Assembly: GCA_020854925.1 (NCBI GenBank)
Contig: JAHKLV010000246.1
Span: forward strand, 1-5,900
Length of the DNA stretch: 5,900 nt
Origin: Candidatus Methanofastidiosia archaeon
GTDB lineage: Archaea; Methanobacteriota_B; Thermococci; Methanofastidiosales; NM3
Direction: 5' to 3'
The notes beneath the pieces were generated by a model that worked only from the letters and a program-made list of their open reading frames with translations, made no database searches and was not told where the DNA came from. Of this stretch, positions 1 to 5,622 are shown piece by piece. The translations under genes were made by a program, and so were the position numbers. Numbering within the stretch: position 1 is the stretch's first letter; the number at the start of each line of letters is the position of its first letter.

Positions 1-584
1 GGCTTTCCTTCTTCAAAGGAAAGGTGGGAAGTACCGTGGGAAGCGACCGTGTCACCCTTCTCGACGACGGCACGAGGCCGGACGGCCTGGGGTCGGTGCG
101 CTATGATGAGGAAGGTACTCCCGCACGCCGGACCACGGTAATCAAGGAGGGCGTGCTGCAGACCTACCTGCACAACACTTCGACGGCGCAGGCGTACGGG
201 ACGCAGACCACGGCCAATGCCGGGCTTGTTGCCCCGCATCCCACCAACATCGTCCTCGAGCCGGGCGACTCCACCCTGGACGAGATGCTGGCGGAGATGG
301 GCTCCGGTCTCTACGTGACAAACACGTGGTACACCCGGTATCAGAACTATGCCACGGGCGATTTCTCGACCATACCGAGGGACGGCATCTTCCGTGTGAA
401 GCAGGGAGAGCTTGCGGAACCGGTGCGTGAGATTCGCATCTCAGACAACATGCTGCGCATGCTGGCTAGCGTTGCCGCCGTGGGGAGGGAGACCGAGCAG
501 ATCCACTGGTGGGAGACGGAGGTCCCGACCTTCACGCCCCCCGTATTGGTCAAGGACGTGACCATCACGCGGTCCACCGGGTAG
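1..584 (+). CDS. TldD/PmbA-family protein, C-terminal part (5' end outside window)
   Basis: This is the C-terminal part of a TldD/PmbA-family protein. The family comprises metalloprotease-like proteins that, in bacteria, process small modified peptides (microcin B17) and antitoxins. The frame is open from base 3, so the GTG at 24 is internal and the true start lies upstream. Recognisable family segments are the VGSDRVTLLDDGT stretch, the GSVRYDEEGTP turn, the IKEGVLQTYLHN strand, TTANAGL, and the late block GLYVTNTWYTRYQNY followed by GDFSTIPRDGIF. The zinc-binding HExxxH motif belongs to the missing N-terminal half, so catalytic competence cannot be judged. The gene ends in TAG and is followed at once by a hairpin/T-run terminator. 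Archaeal genomes commonly carry two paralogues (TldD-like and PmbA-like). I cannot say which this is, but family membership is secure. Confidence 0.85.
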   Translation, partial: LSFFKGKVGSTVGSDRVTLLDDGTRPDGLGSVRYDEEGTPARRTTVIKEGVLQTYLHNTSTAQAYGTQTTANAGLVAPHPTNIVLEPGDSTLDEMLAEMGSGLYVTNTWYTRYQNYATGDFSTIPRDGIFRVKQGELAEPVREIRISDNMLRMLASVAAVGRETEQIHWWETEVPTFTPPVLVKDVTITRSTG

Positions 585-595
585 CGGGCTGGGGA

Positions 596-621
596 AAAAG
601 GGTGCCAAACCCTTTTATTTT
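596..621 (+). terminator. hairpin plus T-rich terminator after the TldD/PmbA gene
   Basis: An 8-bp perfect stem (AAAAGGGT at 596-603, ACCCTTTT at 609-616) encloses a 5-base loop. The T-rich run TTTTATTTT follows on from the right arm. It sits 12 bases after the TAG of the protease-like gene and before the kinase gene, which is the right place to end the upstream transcript. Archaeal termination needs mainly the T-tract, so the hairpin may be an extra. The same TTTTATTTT could instead, or also, serve as a TATA-like element for the kinase gene. Confidence 0.6.
613..621 (+). promoter_or_regulatory. possible TATA-like box for the histidine kinase gene
   Basis: The A/T-only stretch TTTTATTTT lies in an otherwise GC-rich gap, centred about 37 bases before the ATG at 654. 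An archaeal TATA box here would place the transcript start near 640-645 and give a very short leader. It overlaps the terminator's T-run and is not a strong match to the TTTAWATA-type consensus, so this is a weak call. Confidence 0.25.
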
Positions 622-644
622 CCTTGTCCACTGTTGAAGCATTG

Positions 645-650
645 GGTGAT
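645..650 (+). promoter_or_regulatory. ribosome-binding site GGTGAT of the histidine kinase
   Basis: GGTGAT is an exact match to part of the archaeal Shine-Dalgarno complement and ends three bases before the ATG at 654. The spacing is short. Even so, it favours this ATG over the in-frame TTG at 624, which would lie next to the terminator hairpin and has no purine-rich site upstream. Confidence 0.5.
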
Positions 651-653
651 GAC

Positions 654-2333
654 ATGGGATTCCAGGTAACATATTACATCATTCCACTCGTCTTGGCTTT
701 TCTGCTCTGCCTCACCGTCATGGTCTACCTGCGGGGCAAGCGGGACATTCCCGGCGTACAGAGCTTTCTTGTCATCATCGCCGGTCTAGCCGTGTGGTCG
801 TTCTTTGATGCGTGCGTCCATGTCATGACCGAGGTACAGGCACGCGAGTTCTTCGATGCGGCCTCGTATCTTGGCATCGCCATCGTTCCCGCGTCCTGGT
901 TCCTCTTCACCGTTCGCTACACGGGGCGCGGCGTGCTCCGGGGCCGTACGGCGGTGGCAGCCCTCTACACCCTGCCTGCCATCACCCTTGCGCTCGCCTT
1001 CACCTATCCCCTCCATGGCCTCATCTGGTCTTCCTACACAACGGAGCTGCACAACGGCATCGTCGTGTCCGCCAAGGTGTACGGCACCTGGTTCTGGGCA
1101 CATATCGTGTCGTCGTACATCTTTGTGATGGCCGGTATCGTCCTACTCCTCTCACATTCAACCTTTTCCAACAACCTGTTTGCCCGGCAGAAAGCCATCC
1201 TTCTCATCGGCATCCTCCTCCCCTGGGCGGGAAACTTCGCCACGTTGTCCATCGGCATGTCGCACACGGTCATAGACTTCACCCTGCCTGCCTTTATCTT
1301 CTCCTGTCTTGCCATCATTTACGTGCTCTTTGAGTACAGCCTCCTCGATATCGTCCCGCTTGCCCAGCGCAACATCTTTGACAACCTTTCGGACGCCTTT
1401 GTGGTAATCGACGCTAAGGGCAAGGTCGTCGAGGCGAACAAAAGCTCGAAAACGCTTCTTGTCGATGGATCAGACCTCTATGGAAGACCGTTCTCTCCTC
1501 TGCTCACCCGGCATCCCGCCGTGCGCGACGCGCTTGATGCGCTGCCCTCGCAGCGGGAGACGGCGCGCATCACGGAGGAGCTGGGGGATGTGGCCTACGA
1601 GACGACGGTGACACCGCTGCTCCAGGGGTCGGAATACCTTGGTGCCGTCATCCTTTCCCGCGACATTACGCTGCGCAAGCGCAGCGAGGATACGGTAAAG
1701 GAGCTTAACGACATGCTCTTTCTCATCAACAGGATCCTGCGCCACGACATCTCGAACAATCTGACCATCGCCCGCATGTCGCTCGAGCTCATGGATGGCT
1801 GCGACCCAGACCTTCGGGGGCGGGTGCAAGCATCCCTTGACCGCAGTGTGGAGCTCATCCTGCGCATGAAGGAGTTCGAGTCAGCGGTCGCCCATGAGGG
1901 CAGGGGCAGGACGCAGCGCCTCGTGGACCTCCTCTCGTCCATCGCGGCGGGGTACCCGTCCCTCCATGTCGACATCAACGGAGAGACGGGGCTCATGGCC
2001 GACACCTCGCTCTACGTGGTCTTTGAAAACATCATCCGCAACGCATATGTCCATGGCAACGCGGACCTTGTTACCATCGACATCACCGAAACGCCCGACC
2101 TGCATATCGTTGCCGTGGGGGACAACGGGACGGGCCTGTCATCTGTGGCCAAGGAACATGCCTTCGACGAGGGATTCAGCTACGGAAGGAGAAAAGGGAC
2201 GGGTATGGGGCTTTACATCGTGAAAAAGCTCATGGAGCAGCAGGGCGGGTCGGTGGAGATTGGCGACAACTACCCACGGGGGGCCCGAGTGACGGTAAAG
2301 ATAAAAAAAGAGAAAAAAGCCGCTAATCCTTGA
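654..2333 (+). CDS. 7TM-PAS sensor histidine kinase
   Basis: This is a membrane sensor kinase that autophosphorylates on histidine and would pass the phosphate to a response regulator. With the ATG at 654 it is 559 residues. Residues about 10-226 form seven hydrophobic segments separated by short loops, like the N-terminal 7TM domain of archaeal histidine kinases. A PAS domain follows (about 240-342, starting near QRNIFDNLSDAFVVID and ending at the SRDITLRKRSE linker). The dimerisation/phosphoacceptor helix carries the H-box LRHDISNN with the likely phosphorylated His at about 364. The ATPase domain shows the N-box ENIIRNAYVHG (about 458-468), G1 GDNGTGL (about 489-495) and G2 GTGMGL (about 515-520). 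All catalytic motifs are intact. The protein ends in a lysine-rich tail. No receiver domain or response regulator is nearby, so it is an orphan kinase and its signal is unknown. The last 11 bases overlap the convergent slipin gene. Confidence 0.92.
   Translation: MGFQVTYYIIPLVLAFLLCLTVMVYLRGKRDIPGVQSFLVIIAGLAVWSFFDACVHVMTEVQAREFFDAASYLGIAIVPASWFLFTVRYTGRGVLRGRTAVAALYTLPAITLALAFTYPLHGLIWSSYTTELHNGIVVSAKVYGTWFWAHIVSSYIFVMAGIVLLLSHSTFSNNLFARQKAILLIGILLPWAGNFATLSIGMSHTVIDFTLPAFIFSCLAIIYVLFEYSLLDIVPLAQRNIFDNLSDAFVVIDAKGKVVEANKSSKTLLVDGSDLYGRPFSPLLTRHPAVRDALDALPSQRETARITEELGDVAYETTVTPLLQGSEYLGAVILSRDITLRKRSEDTVKELNDMLFLINRILRHDISNNLTIARMSLELMDGCDPDLRGRVQASLDRSVELILRMKEFESAVAHEGRGRTQRLVDLLSSIAAGYPSLHVDINGETGLMADTSLYVVFENIIRNAYVHGNADLVTIDITETPDLHIVAVGDNGTGLSSVAKEHAFDEGFSYGRRKGTGMGLYIVKKLMEQQGGSVEIGDNYPRGARVTVKIKKEKKAANP
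2303..2318 (-). terminator. T-tract terminator of the nfeD-slipin operon, inside the kinase gene
   Basis: Read on the minus strand, the slipin TAG (2325-2323) is followed within four bases by TTTTTTCTCTTTTTTT, an almost pure T-tract in a GC-rich region. Archaeal RNA polymerase terminates on such tracts. On the plus strand the same bases encode the KIKKEKKA tail of the convergent kinase. The position and composition are plain to see. That it terminates transcription is inferred. Confidence 0.5.
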
Positions 2334-3093
2334 TGAGCTTATCAAGAACGCGCAGCATTTCCATGGGGAACGGCAGCACGATGGTGGAAGCGTTTTCCGT
2401 GGCCACCTGCTGGATGGTCTGAAGCGTCCTCAGCTGGAGTGTTATGGGGTGTTTTGCCATAATCTCCGCCGCCTCGGCGAGCTTTTCGGCAGCCTGGAAC
2501 TCACCCTGGGCATTGATGATCTTTGCCCGGCGTTCACGTTCCGCCTCTGCCTGGGCAGCCAGAGCACGCTGCATGGACTTTGGTATCTCCACATCCTTTA
2601 TCTCGACTGCGGACACCTTGATGCCCCACGGGTCGGTGGCATCGTCGATGACACTCTGCAGCTCCTTGTTGATGGCCTCCCTGTTGGAGAGCAGCTCGTC
2701 AAGCTGGGATTGTCCAATGATGGACCGAAGGCTTGTCTGCGATATCTGGGACGTTCCCGTGCGGAAGTTCACAATTTGCACCACCGCCTTGGTAGGGTCC
2801 ATGACCCTGAAGTATACCACGGCGTTGACGCGCACCGGGACATTGTCCCTCGTGATGACCTCCTGCACCGGCACGTCGAGAACGGCCGTCCGGAGGTCGA
2901 CCCGCCTCATCTGGTCGATGATGGGTATGATGATGAAGATGCCGGGTCCTTTCGCGCCAAGCAGCCGCCCGAGGCGGAAGATGACGCCCCGCTGGTATTC
3001 GGGAACAATCTTGATAGACGCCGAGAGCAGTATGAGGATGATGACCACCACGGCTATGGCAATGGTGAGTCCGCCTCCTGCGATGTCAACCAT
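2323..3093 (-). CDS. slipin / stomatin-like SPFH (band 7) membrane protein
   Basis: This is a 256-residue prokaryotic stomatin (slipin), a membrane-anchored scaffold that oligomerises. One N-terminal hydrophobic segment (about 9-25) anchors it. The SPFH/band-7 domain follows (about 27-185), beginning with the family signature KIVPEYQRGVIFRLGRL and including RVDLRTAVLDVP, TRDNVPVRVNAVVYFRV and the LRSIIGQSQLDELLSNR helix. An Ala/Glu-rich coiled coil spans about 175-215. The C-terminal STIVLPFPMEML (about 236-247) is the hydrophobic segment used for assembly and, in P. horikoshii, cleaved by the partner NfeD protease. The ATG at 3093 is chosen over an in-frame TTG at 3129 because an ideal ribosome-binding site precedes it. 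It overlaps the end of nfeD by 8 bases, so the two are translationally coupled. It ends in TAG, overlapping the kinase gene tail to tail. Confidence 0.95.
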   Translation of the reverse strand: MVDIAGGGLTIAIAVVVIILILLSASIKIVPEYQRGVIFRLGRLLGAKGPGIFIIIPIIDQMRRVDLRTAVLDVPVQEVITRDNVPVRVNAVVYFRVMDPTKAVVQIVNFRTGTSQISQTSLRSIIGQSQLDELLSNREAINKELQSVIDDATDPWGIKVSAVEIKDVEIPKSMQRALAAQAEAERERRAKIINAQGEFQAAEKLAEAAEIMAKHPITLQLRTLQTIQQVATENASTIVLPFPMEMLRVLDKLIKD

Positions 3094-4453
3094 GTTGTGT
3101 TTCACCTCCCTTGTGTGTCGATTCCTCAACGATAAGCGTTAGTCCGTCAACCTGCACCACGAGGACCTCCGTCCCCCTGGGCAGGTACCCGCCGGCACGC
3201 GCCTTCCACCGCTCGCCGCGGATGAGCACCGTGCCCGAGGGATTAAGGTCGTCCTCGACGACGCCCTTTTCATGGAGCATCTGCTCCGTGCCGGTGGTGG
3301 GCGGTTTGCGGCGCAGCTTGAGCGCCGCACTGAGTCCAATGACCAGAAAGCCCACGACGAGAATGGTCATGACTGCAACATTAATCCAGAACATCCGTAT
3401 CGACTCCTCACTAAAGAATCGCCCGCTGCCGCCGCCGTCAGTGCCCGAGTACAGGAGGAGCGAGCCGGCAATAAACGAGATGACGCCCCCTGCCGTGTAG
3501 AGGCCAAAGGACGGGGTCATCGCTTCTATGGCAAAGAACACGAATCCTATGATGATAAGAATGATGCCGCCGTACCCGAATCCCACGTATCCGTTGGCGA
3601 CGATGGCAAGCGAAAGGCACACCACGCCCGCGACCTCTGGAATCCCCACACCCGGCGACATGAATCCGAAGACAATGCCGAGGATGCCGATGGTCATGAG
3701 GAGGTAGGCGATGTTGGGATTCGCGATGGCCATGATGATGCGGTCGCGCAGCGTGAGCGGGATGAAGGAAAGCGTGGCGTCAGACGTCTCCAGGGTCCAT
3801 GTCTCACCGTTCACCCGCCCGCGGAAGGCCATGCCGTCTATGGCCGCCACAAAGGCCTCGTAACTGTCCGCAGTGACGTCCGCCATGCCAAGGGCAAGCG
3901 CCTCCTCGGGGGTGAGGCTGAGGTTCTCGGATACGAATCGTGCGGCGACCGCCGGGTCCCTGCCATGGTCTTCCGCATACGAGCGCATGACCGCGGTATA
4001 ATATTCGCGGATCTTTTCGGGAGCCTCGATGACCGCACCTGTCGAGTCGTAGCCGAGAATGGGTTCGGCGGCGCCGATGGTGGTGAGCGGTGACATCCCT
4101 ACGAGGTTTGATGCCATGGCAAGGTACGTGCCCGCCGAGGCCGAGATGGCGCCCTTGGGATAAACAAAGTAGAGGATGGGCACCGACGAGGTCTGCATGC
4201 GCTCGACGATCTTGAACATGGAGTCCGTGCGCCCGCCGGGCGTGTTGAACGCCAGGATGAAGGCATAGGCCCCTTCCTCGTTTGCGGTGTCAATCGCCCT
4301 GATGATGATGGTCTCCGTGGCCTTGGACACCTCGCCCTCTATCTCGAGGACGTAAATCGTCTTATCCTGGGCAGAAGCGGCGCCTTGGACGGCTGCAAGG
4401 GTCACCAATGCGGCAACGGCACAGAGGCAGGCGAGGCGGAGAGCGTTGTTCAC
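3086..4453 (-). CDS. nfeD: NfeD-type membrane-bound serine protease (full-length)
   Basis: This is a 455-residue long-form NfeD, a ClpP-fold membrane protease whose known archaeal representative (PH1510) cleaves the C-terminal hydrophobic segment of its partner stomatin. A signal peptide/anchor covers about 1-28 with a plausible cleavage at AASA-QD. The protease domain (about 30-235) has the NTPGG oxyanion-type loop (70-74), the nucleophile Ser106 in SASAGTYLAMAS, and Lys147 in EAPEKIREYY. The 41-residue Ser-Lys spacing equals that of the Ser97/Lys138 dyad of PH1510. About five membrane helices follow (roughly 245-375), then a C-terminal OB-fold domain (about 390-445, with GTVLIRGERWKARA). 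The start is GTG at 4453, 23 bases after the iron-sulfur gene's stop, with only a weak AGGTAT upstream. The slipin gene overlaps its 3' end by 8 bases. No catalytic residue is missing. Confidence 0.95.
   Translation of the reverse strand: MNNALRLACLCAVAALVTLAAVQGAASAQDKTIYVLEIEGEVSKATETIIIRAIDTANEEGAYAFILAFNTPGGRTDSMFKIVERMQTSSVPILYFVYPKGAISASAGTYLAMASNLVGMSPLTTIGAAEPILGYDSTGAVIEAPEKIREYYTAVMRSYAEDHGRDPAVAARFVSENLSLTPEEALALGMADVTADSYEAFVAAIDGMAFRGRVNGETWTLETSDATLSFIPLTLRDRIIMAIANPNIAYLLMTIGILGIVFGFMSPGVGIPEVAGVVCLSLAIVANGYVGFGYGGIILIIIGFVFFAIEAMTPSFGLYTAGGVISFIAGSLLLYSGTDGGGSGRFFSEESIRMFWINVAVMTILVVGFLVIGLSAALKLRRKPPTTGTEQMLHEKGVVEDDLNPSGTVLIRGERWKARAGGYLPRGTEVLVVQVDGLTLIVEESTHKGGETQHG
3102..3109 (-). 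promoter_or_regulatory. strong ribosome-binding site of the slipin gene
   Basis: On the minus strand GGAGGTGA lies 8 bases before the ATG at 3093. It is a perfect Shine-Dalgarno match and falls inside the last codons of nfeD. It fixes the slipin start and suggests efficient translation even though the gene is second in its unit. Confidence 0.8.
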
Positions 4454-4476
4454 GTACGATACCTAGGTCGTTCATC

Positions 4477-4484
4477 CTATTTAA
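4477..4484 (-). promoter_or_regulatory. possible TATA box for nfeD-slipin, overlapping the upstream stop codon
   Basis: On the minus strand TTAAATAG spans the last lysine codon and TAG of the iron-sulfur gene. Its centre is about 27 bases before the GTG of nfeD. That is the usual archaeal distance from TATA box to transcript start, so transcription from here would begin at or next to the start codon (leaderless). No convincing purine-rich BRE is obvious, and the sequence is also constrained by coding, so the call is tentative. Confidence 0.35.
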
Positions 4485-5622
4485 GGTTCTCCTTGGGGTG
4501 CGGGCCACGGATTCCCACAAGTGCCTGGGCTGCTAGCTCCACGAGGTCCACAACGGGAATGTCCTCCCCCGCCTCGGCGGCACCGTCTCGCAGGTTCCGC
4601 TCGCAAAAGGGGCACGCCGTCACGAGGATGTGCGCACCGGTGGCGCGTGCTTCGCGGATGCGCAGTGCGGCAATCGCGGCAGCCGTGCCGCCATGGGCAG
4701 CCTTCATACCGCCGCCGGCGCCGCAGCAGAGCGCGCGCTCGCGCGTGCGGGCCATCTCGGCAATGCTGAATCCCATGGCGGCAAGCACCTCCCTCGGTGC
4801 CTCGTACTCACCTGCGTGCCGTCCGAGGTGGCAGGGGTCATGGTAGGTGGCCACCGTTCCGGTCCCTATCTGCGACAGGCGGAGCTCCCCCCGGTGCATT
4901 CGTTCTGCCAGGTACTGGGAGATGTGCCTGATGGAGGGGGCGACTTCCACGCCCAGGGAAGGAAGTGTCACGGCAAGCATGCCGTAGCAGCCGGCACATG
5001 CCGTCACCACCGTCTCGAAAGGTGCCAGGGCATCGGCAAGCGCTTTTCCCTGCTCGAGTGCCAAGGGCGTGTCGCCCGCCTTGTGGGCGACAGAGCCGCA
5101 GCAGAGCTGCCGGGGGAGCATGGCATAGCGGCCAAGGATGCGGGCAGTGGCGTGGGCGAGGCGGCGCTCGCGCTGTGTCGAGGTGCATCCGGGGTAGAAC
5201 AGGATAGGGGACGACGGGTCGCTCTGTTCGAGAAGCTCTTCGTAGCATCCTTCGCCGGGGGGACCGTACGGGCTGTTGTACCGGCGTATGGCGTCACATA
5301 CCCGTTCGAGGGCGGCAACGCCGAATCCCGCCTCCCGCAGGTCACGTCGCATGGCTTGGAAGATGACGGGGCGGTCGACGTCGCAGTTCGTCGTACAGAA
5401 ACCGCACGCCGTGCAGCAGCTGAGCGCCTCTGCCACCTCGTGGGAAGGGGGGAGGGTTCCCTCGAGCATCGCCTTGATGATGAGGCATTTTCCCCTCGAC
5501 GTGTAGGTCTCGAATCCCCTCGCAAGGAATGCGGGGCACCCCGGCATGCAAAAGCCGCACCGCGAGCGGACGCAGGTGTAGATGTCATCTATATAGGCGT
5601 CTATGTGGCGGGGGGCTGTCAC
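4477..5622 (-). CDS. (Fe-S)-binding oxidoreductase subunit with two CCG domains (GlcF/HdrD-like)
   Basis: This 381-residue electron-transfer subunit resembles GlcF/GlpC and the HdrD subunit of heterodisulfide reductase. Near the N-terminus are two 4Fe-4S motifs: C17-x4-C22-x2-C25-x3-C29-P and C70-x2-C73-x2-C76-x3-C80. Two CCG domains follow: C146, C174-C175, C209 and C212 (FYPGCTSTQ ... LCCG ... CAGC), then C264, C299-C300, C337 and C340 (DPCHLGRH ... LCCGAGGG ... CPFC). All cysteines of both CCG domains are present. There is no membrane helix. The GTG start at 5622 overlaps the TGA of the FAD-linked oxidase as GTGA, with GGGGGTG five bases before it. The neighbour implies it accepts electrons from that flavoprotein. 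The final acceptor, whether a quinone, methanophenazine or a CoM/CoB-type disulfide, cannot be read from the sequence. The first 4Fe-4S motif has four rather than two residues after its first cysteine. Confidence 0.88.
   Translation of the reverse strand: MTAPRHIDAYIDDIYTCVRSRCGFCMPGCPAFLARGFETYTSRGKCLIIKAMLEGTLPPSHEVAEALSCCTACGFCTTNCDVDRPVIFQAMRRDLREAGFGVAALERVCDAIRRYNSPYGPPGEGCYEELLEQSDPSSPILFYPGCTSTQRERRLAHATARILGRYAMLPRQLCCGSVAHKAGDTPLALEQGKALADALAPFETVVTACAGCYGMLAVTLPSLGVEVAPSIRHISQYLAERMHRGELRLSQIGTGTVATYHDPCHLGRHAGEYEAPREVLAAMGFSIAEMARTRERALCCGAGGGMKAAHGGTAAAIAALRIREARATGAHILVTACPFCERNLRDGAAEAGEDIPVVDLVELAAQALVGIRGPHPKENLK

Noticed and set aside
624..653. Alternative TTG start of the kinase, adding 10 residues
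   Set aside because: The added residues are hydrophilic and not part of the first membrane helix. The TTG sits next to the terminator T-run without a ribosome-binding site, while the ATG at 654 has GGTGAT before it.
2329..2346. Near-palindrome CTTGATGAGCTTATCAAG at the convergent junction
   Set aside because: One of nine pairs fails, and a match of this quality is expected about 0.6 times by chance in this length. No T-run follows it on the plus strand, and it encodes the slipin tail LDKLIKD.
3094..3129. Alternative TTG start of the slipin, adding 12 residues
   Set aside because: An ideal GGAGGTGA lies 8 bases before the ATG at 3093, and the extra residues are charged and unlike slipin N-termini.
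2444..3142. Two overlapping plus-strand open frames opposite the slipin gene
   Set aside because: Both lie antisense to a highly conserved SPFH protein and show no domain features. They are explained by the codon bias of the real gene.
3272..4093. Plus-strand open frame of 273 codons opposite nfeD
   Set aside because: It is rich in His, Arg, Asp and Glu without any domain pattern and lies wholly antisense to nfeD, whose catalytic motifs are intact.
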